In this document: in pieces, positions 6,695 to 8,649 of the stretch
Numbering within the stretch: the first letter of the stretch is position 1
Layout: every line of letters starts with the position of its first letter
Source of the DNA: Chloroflexota bacterium
Lineage (GTDB): Bacteria > Chloroflexota > Limnocylindria > P2-11E
Direction: 5' to 3'
Assembly: GCA_005889445.1 (NCBI GenBank)
Contig: VBGS01000099.1
Coordinates: 1 to 8,649, forward strand
DNA length: 8,649 nt
The notes under the pieces: generated by a model
The model's database searches: none
Told to the model about the DNA's origin: nothing
The model's input: the letters and a program-made list of their open reading frames with translations, nothing else
Program-made: the position numbers and the translations under genes

Positions 6695-6891
6695 CGCGCC
6701 CTGAACAACGCGGGCCGCGGGTGGCGCGGGAGAGCCGGTTCTCCGCGCGACGCGCGGGTTCCCAAGGGGCCCCGCGCCGCCCGAACAACGCGGGATTCGG
6801 ACGGCGGCGGGCGGCTGCGGGGAGGGTGCGCGGAAGCGCGGAGGGCCGGCTCTCCCGAGACAGGACCCGCGGCCCGCGTTGACCAGGCGCG
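6695..6891 (+). repeat. 197-nt imperfect inverted repeat between convergent genes
   Basis: The arms are 6695-6748 and 6836-6891. Pairing from the outside in: 6695-6703 with 6884-6891 (8 bp, one bulged C), a 2x2 mismatch, 6706-6722 with 6865-6881 (17 bp, perfect), an internal loop of 4 and 7 nt, and 6727-6748 with 6836-6857 (22 bp including two G-U pairs). This totals 47 pairs around an 87-nt centre. The centre can form smaller hairpins: GCGCGGG at 6752-6758 with 6771-6777, and CCGAA at 6781-6785 with 6796-6800. The two G-U pairs form only in plus-strand RNA, which slightly favours a role in the xylB 3' end. There is no T-tract. It may be a bidirectional terminator or mRNA-stabilising structure, or a palindromic repeat/MITE-like element; no transposase or target duplication is seen. 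It fills nearly all of the 216-nt gap. Confidence 0.85.
6703..6794 (+). repeat. 12-nt direct repeat inside the inverted repeat
   Basis: GAACAACGCGGG occurs at 6703-6714 in the left arm and again at 6783-6794 in the centre, 80 nt apart. The right-arm segment CCCGCGTTG at 6873-6881 can pair with either copy (6706-6714 or 6786-6794), so two alternative folds are possible. Confidence 0.8.
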
Positions 6892-6892
6892 T

Positions 6893-7411
6893 TCACGGAA
6901 GAAGCCGCGTTTCGGCGTAGGTGATCGATCGCGGCACGATCGCGAAGCCTGAGACGCGGACAGCGTCAACGGTGGAGACGAGATCCGGGGCGCGAAGCCG
7001 CGCGAGGACGCGCACGCGATAGGCGATCGCGCCCGGAGGCGGGTCCAGCGCCACCTCGATGGTCGAGCCGTCCCCGAACCGGACCGCCCGCGCGTCGGTG
7101 AGCGCGATCTGCCGCGGCCGACCCGATGCCCGGTCGTACCACGCGATGCGGACGAACGCTTCGCGAACCGAGGCGTCGCGAACCTCGATCGTCGCCCGCA
7201 CCGCCGCTGGACCGTCGGGCAGCGGACGGAGCTCGCTCTCGACGCCCCATGCCCGGCCGCCCGGCACCCCGACGAGGAGCAACGCGCCGTCGCGGCCGAA
7301 CGAGCCTCGCGGCGTCGTCCGGTGGTACTGCGGCCCATCGTCAGCCGACGCAACGCCGGCCAGAGCGAGCAGCGAGGACGCGACGAGCAGCGCGGCGATC
7401 GACCTCGGCAT
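6893..7411 (-). CDS. Secreted hypothetical protein, probable carbohydrate-binding-like beta sandwich
   Basis: This 172-aa protein begins with a clear Sec signal peptide: MPR, a hydrophobic core IAALLVASSLLALAGV (about 5-20), and an ASA motif with likely cleavage after A23 before DDG. There is no lipobox Cys, so release outside the cytoplasm is expected. The mature part of about 149 residues is beta-rich with alternating hydrophobic strands: VRATIEVRDASVREAFVRI, then a YDRASGRPRQI turn, VALDPPPGAIAYRVRVLARL, and a last strand near VDAVRVSGFAIV. A P-x-GA-x-Y-x-V-x-V segment followed by a V-D-A-V-R-V strand recalls CBM4/9-like jelly rolls; this is inference from pattern only. It lies downstream of the alpha-mannosidase on the same strand with its own promoter, so a link to glycan use is plausible. 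The ATG at 7411 places the signal peptide correctly. Confidence 0.82.
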   Translation of the reverse strand: MPRSIAALLVASSLLALAGVASADDGPQYHRTTPRGSFGRDGALLLVGVPGGRAWGVESELRPLPDGPAAVRATIEVRDASVREAFVRIAWYDRASGRPRQIALTDARAVRFGDGSTIEVALDPPPGAIAYRVRVLARLRAPDLVSTVDAVRVSGFAIVPRSITYAETRLLP

Positions 7412-7417
7412 GGCCGG

Positions 7418-7423
7418 ACCGTA
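7418..7423 (-). promoter_or_regulatory. Candidate leaderless -10 box of the secreted-protein gene
   Basis: On the minus strand TACGGT is followed by 6 nt (CCGGCC) and the ATG at 7411, the same geometry as at 1994-1999. No Shine-Dalgarno is seen. There is no evident -35. Confidence 0.48.
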
Positions 7424-7469
7424 CCGGACCGGACGCGTGGCGTGGTGTCGTCATTTCTTGCGTGGCCTG

Positions 7470-7485
7470 TCGCACGTTCGTGCGA
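7470..7485 (-). terminator. Hairpin just after the alpha-mannosidase stop
   Basis: On the minus strand TCGCAC, loop GAAC, GTGCGA forms a perfect 6-bp stem 8 nt downstream of the GH38 stop codon. No U-tract follows, so it is at best a weak terminator or a 3'-end structure. It separates the mannosidase from the next gene and its promoter. Confidence 0.35.
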
Positions 7486-7493
7486 GCGAGGTA

Positions 7494-8649
7494 TCAGGCG
7501 AGCCGCACCAGCCAGGTCCCGATCTCGTATGGCTGGAGCCGGACGGTCGCGGCATCGCCATCGGCATCGAGCGGCGCCGCGGTCCGCACGACGTCGAGAC
7601 CGATGTGTCCGAGGTCAGGCTCGCCCTCCCGAAGGTCAACCGATCGCGCTGAAGCGATCTGCCGTGCGAAACGGAGCGTCGCGACCGCCTCGTCCTGGGT
7701 CGGGTTCGCGATACGGACGACCAGGGAGCCGTCCGGACCGGCGCGAAGGCTGGTCATCGTCAGCGCCGTCGGAGGGCGCGCGAACGCGACGAGCATGCGC
7801 GGGGTGCCGTCGCCGCGAACGAGCAGTGGCGGAGAGAGCCACTCACGGATCGACCGCGACGCGGCCGCGAGGTCGACGTGGTCGTCGAGCGGCACCACGC
7901 AGTAGCGGTAGGTGCGCTCGCCGATGCACTGCGCCGACGGCGTCTCCAGCTCGGGGCCGGCATGCCCGCGCCGCTCGGGCAGGTCGCCTCGCGAGAGGAA
8001 TCCGACCGCGCGAAGCAGCGTGATCGCGATCGTGGCGCCGTCGTGGAGCACCGCGTATTCGCGCAGCCCGTCGACGCCAACGGCGAGGCCGCGCGTCGGG
8101 CCGGAGACCGCGACCATGTCGTGGAGGCAGGCGTCGGCGGTCGCGGGCTCGATCCACTTGCGACGTATCGGAAGCCGGTTCTGACGCTCGAGGACCGCGA
8201 AGGCCGCGCCGGCGACGTGAGTGAGCGTGCGCGTGCCGGTCTCGAAGAGCACGCGGAGGCGATGGTCGCGCGCTTCGTTGCGGAGGACGAGCGCGACGTC
8301 GACCCGGCGGGCACCCGCATCGAGCGAGACCGCGACGTGCACGGGACAAGCAACGAGCTCGGGCGAGCGAGCGAGGCGGTCGCCGCGAAGGCCCTGTGGA
8401 AGACGCAGATCGAACTCGACGATGACCGTCGCGCGGTCGCCGACGACCGCCGCGCGGCGCCGTCCGGCGGTCCCCTCCGAGCCGACGGTGGGGCCCGCGT
8501 ATGAATAGGTGTACTCGTCGCCACGGTCGCCCTCCGACAGCAGCGTGTTCATGCGCCCGCTCCGCGCGCCGCTCGCCTTCGTCGTCACGAAGAAACTTCC
8601 GTCGGTCTCGACGTCGACTCGCAGGTGCTCGTTCTCGATCGTGCCCTCG
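7494..8649 (-). CDS. Alpha-mannosidase, GH38 family, C-terminal part only
   Basis: An uninterrupted frame enters from the right edge and gives the last 384 residues of a probable GH38 alpha-mannosidase, which cleaves terminal alpha-mannose from glycans. The visible part starts with IENEHLRVDVETDGS (residues 4-18), then RMNTLLSEGDRGDEYTYSY (32-50), matching the ENEH...GDEY block that opens the GH38 C-terminal beta domain. Further family-like segments are HDMVAVSGPTRGLAVGVDGLREY, split about 176-198, PELETPSAQCIGERTYRY (232-249) and NPTQDEAVATLRF (315-327). It closes with LQPYEIGTWLV (371-381), a typical terminal strand. The catalytic zinc-binding barrel lies outside the window, so activity cannot be judged. 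A GTG at 8588 is internal; the conserved sequence clearly continues upstream. No signal peptide can be assessed. A hairpin follows its stop. Confidence 0.9.
   Translation of the reverse strand, partial: EGTIENEHLRVDVETDGSFFVTTKASGARSGRMNTLLSEGDRGDEYTYSYAGPTVGSEGTAGRRRAAVVGDRATVIVEFDLRLPQGLRGDRLARSPELVACPVHVAVSLDAGARRVDVALVLRNEARDHRLRVLFETGTRTLTHVAGAAFAVLERQNRLPIRRKWIEPATADACLHDMVAVSGPTRGLAVGVDGLREYAVLHDGATIAITLLRAVGFLSRGDLPERRGHAGPELETPSAQCIGERTYRYCVVPLDDHVDLAAASRSIREWLSPPLLVRGDGTPRMLVAFARPPTALTMTSLRAGPDGSLVVRIANPTQDEAVATLRFARQIASARSVDLREGEPDLGHIGLDVVRTAAPLDADGDAATVRLQPYEIGTWLVRLA

Noticed and set aside
6589..6882. Open frame across the xylB end and the inverted repeat
   Set aside because: Ala/Arg/Gly-rich product, out of frame with xylB and running through both repeat arms; no start signal.
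6695..6891. CRISPR array, tRNA or transposase remnant in the intergenic repeat
   Set aside because: There are only two copies of the short direct repeat, no regular spacers, no tRNA-like cloverleaf, and no coding trace of a transposase.
7494..8588. GTG at 8588 as the true start of the mannosidase gene
   Set aside because: The conserved IENEHLRV segment lies upstream of it in the same frame, and the family's catalytic domain must precede it.

Overview
This is a GC-rich bacterial window holding eight protein genes, two of them cut by the window edges. The theme is sugar and carbohydrate catabolism. Codons are strongly G/C-ending, intergenic gaps are short, and several starts look leaderless: a TANNNT -10 box sits 6-7 nt before the start codon and there is no Shine-Dalgarno. 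Together with a Streptomyces-like class I xylose isomerase and a PATAN/DUF4388 protein, this suggests Chloroflexota (Limnocylindria-like) or a deep actinobacterial relative. That placement is inference; the window has no rRNA or other phylogenetic marker.

Left block (1-1951, minus strand): a MalK/UgpC-type sugar ABC transporter ATPase is followed, with a 4-nt stop/start overlap, by a PATAN (DUF4388) protein that runs off the left edge. No permease or sugar-binding protein is present, so the ATPase may be a shared importer ATPase.

Middle block (1952-4031, plus strand): a 113-nt divergent promoter region leads into a tartrate/D-malate dehydrogenase-type beta-decarboxylating dehydrogenase, a GNAT acetyltransferase and a 118-aa protein of unknown function. 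The dehydrogenase start overlaps the stop of a possible 20-codon leaderless leader ORF.

xylAB block (4032-6676, plus strand): a probable leaderless promoter, then xylose isomerase and xylulokinase joined by an ATGA overlap. They convert D-xylose to D-xylulose and then to D-xylulose 5-phosphate for the pentose phosphate pathway.

Right block (6893-8649, minus strand, convergent with xylAB): the C-terminal part of a GH38 alpha-mannosidase, then a small secreted beta-rich protein that resembles a carbohydrate-binding jelly roll and has its own leaderless-type promoter. Between the convergent ends lies the most unusual non-coding feature, a 197-nt imperfect inverted repeat with 47 paired positions. 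It contains a 12-nt direct repeat that allows a competing pairing.

The genes I can identify belong to known families. I see no convincing new defence, mobile or RNA-guided system. The points most worth a second look are the long inverted repeat, the leaderless-promoter/leader-ORF arrangement, and the ATPase-PATAN coupling. No gene-free stretch exceeds 300 bases; the longest is the 216-nt gap 6677-6892.
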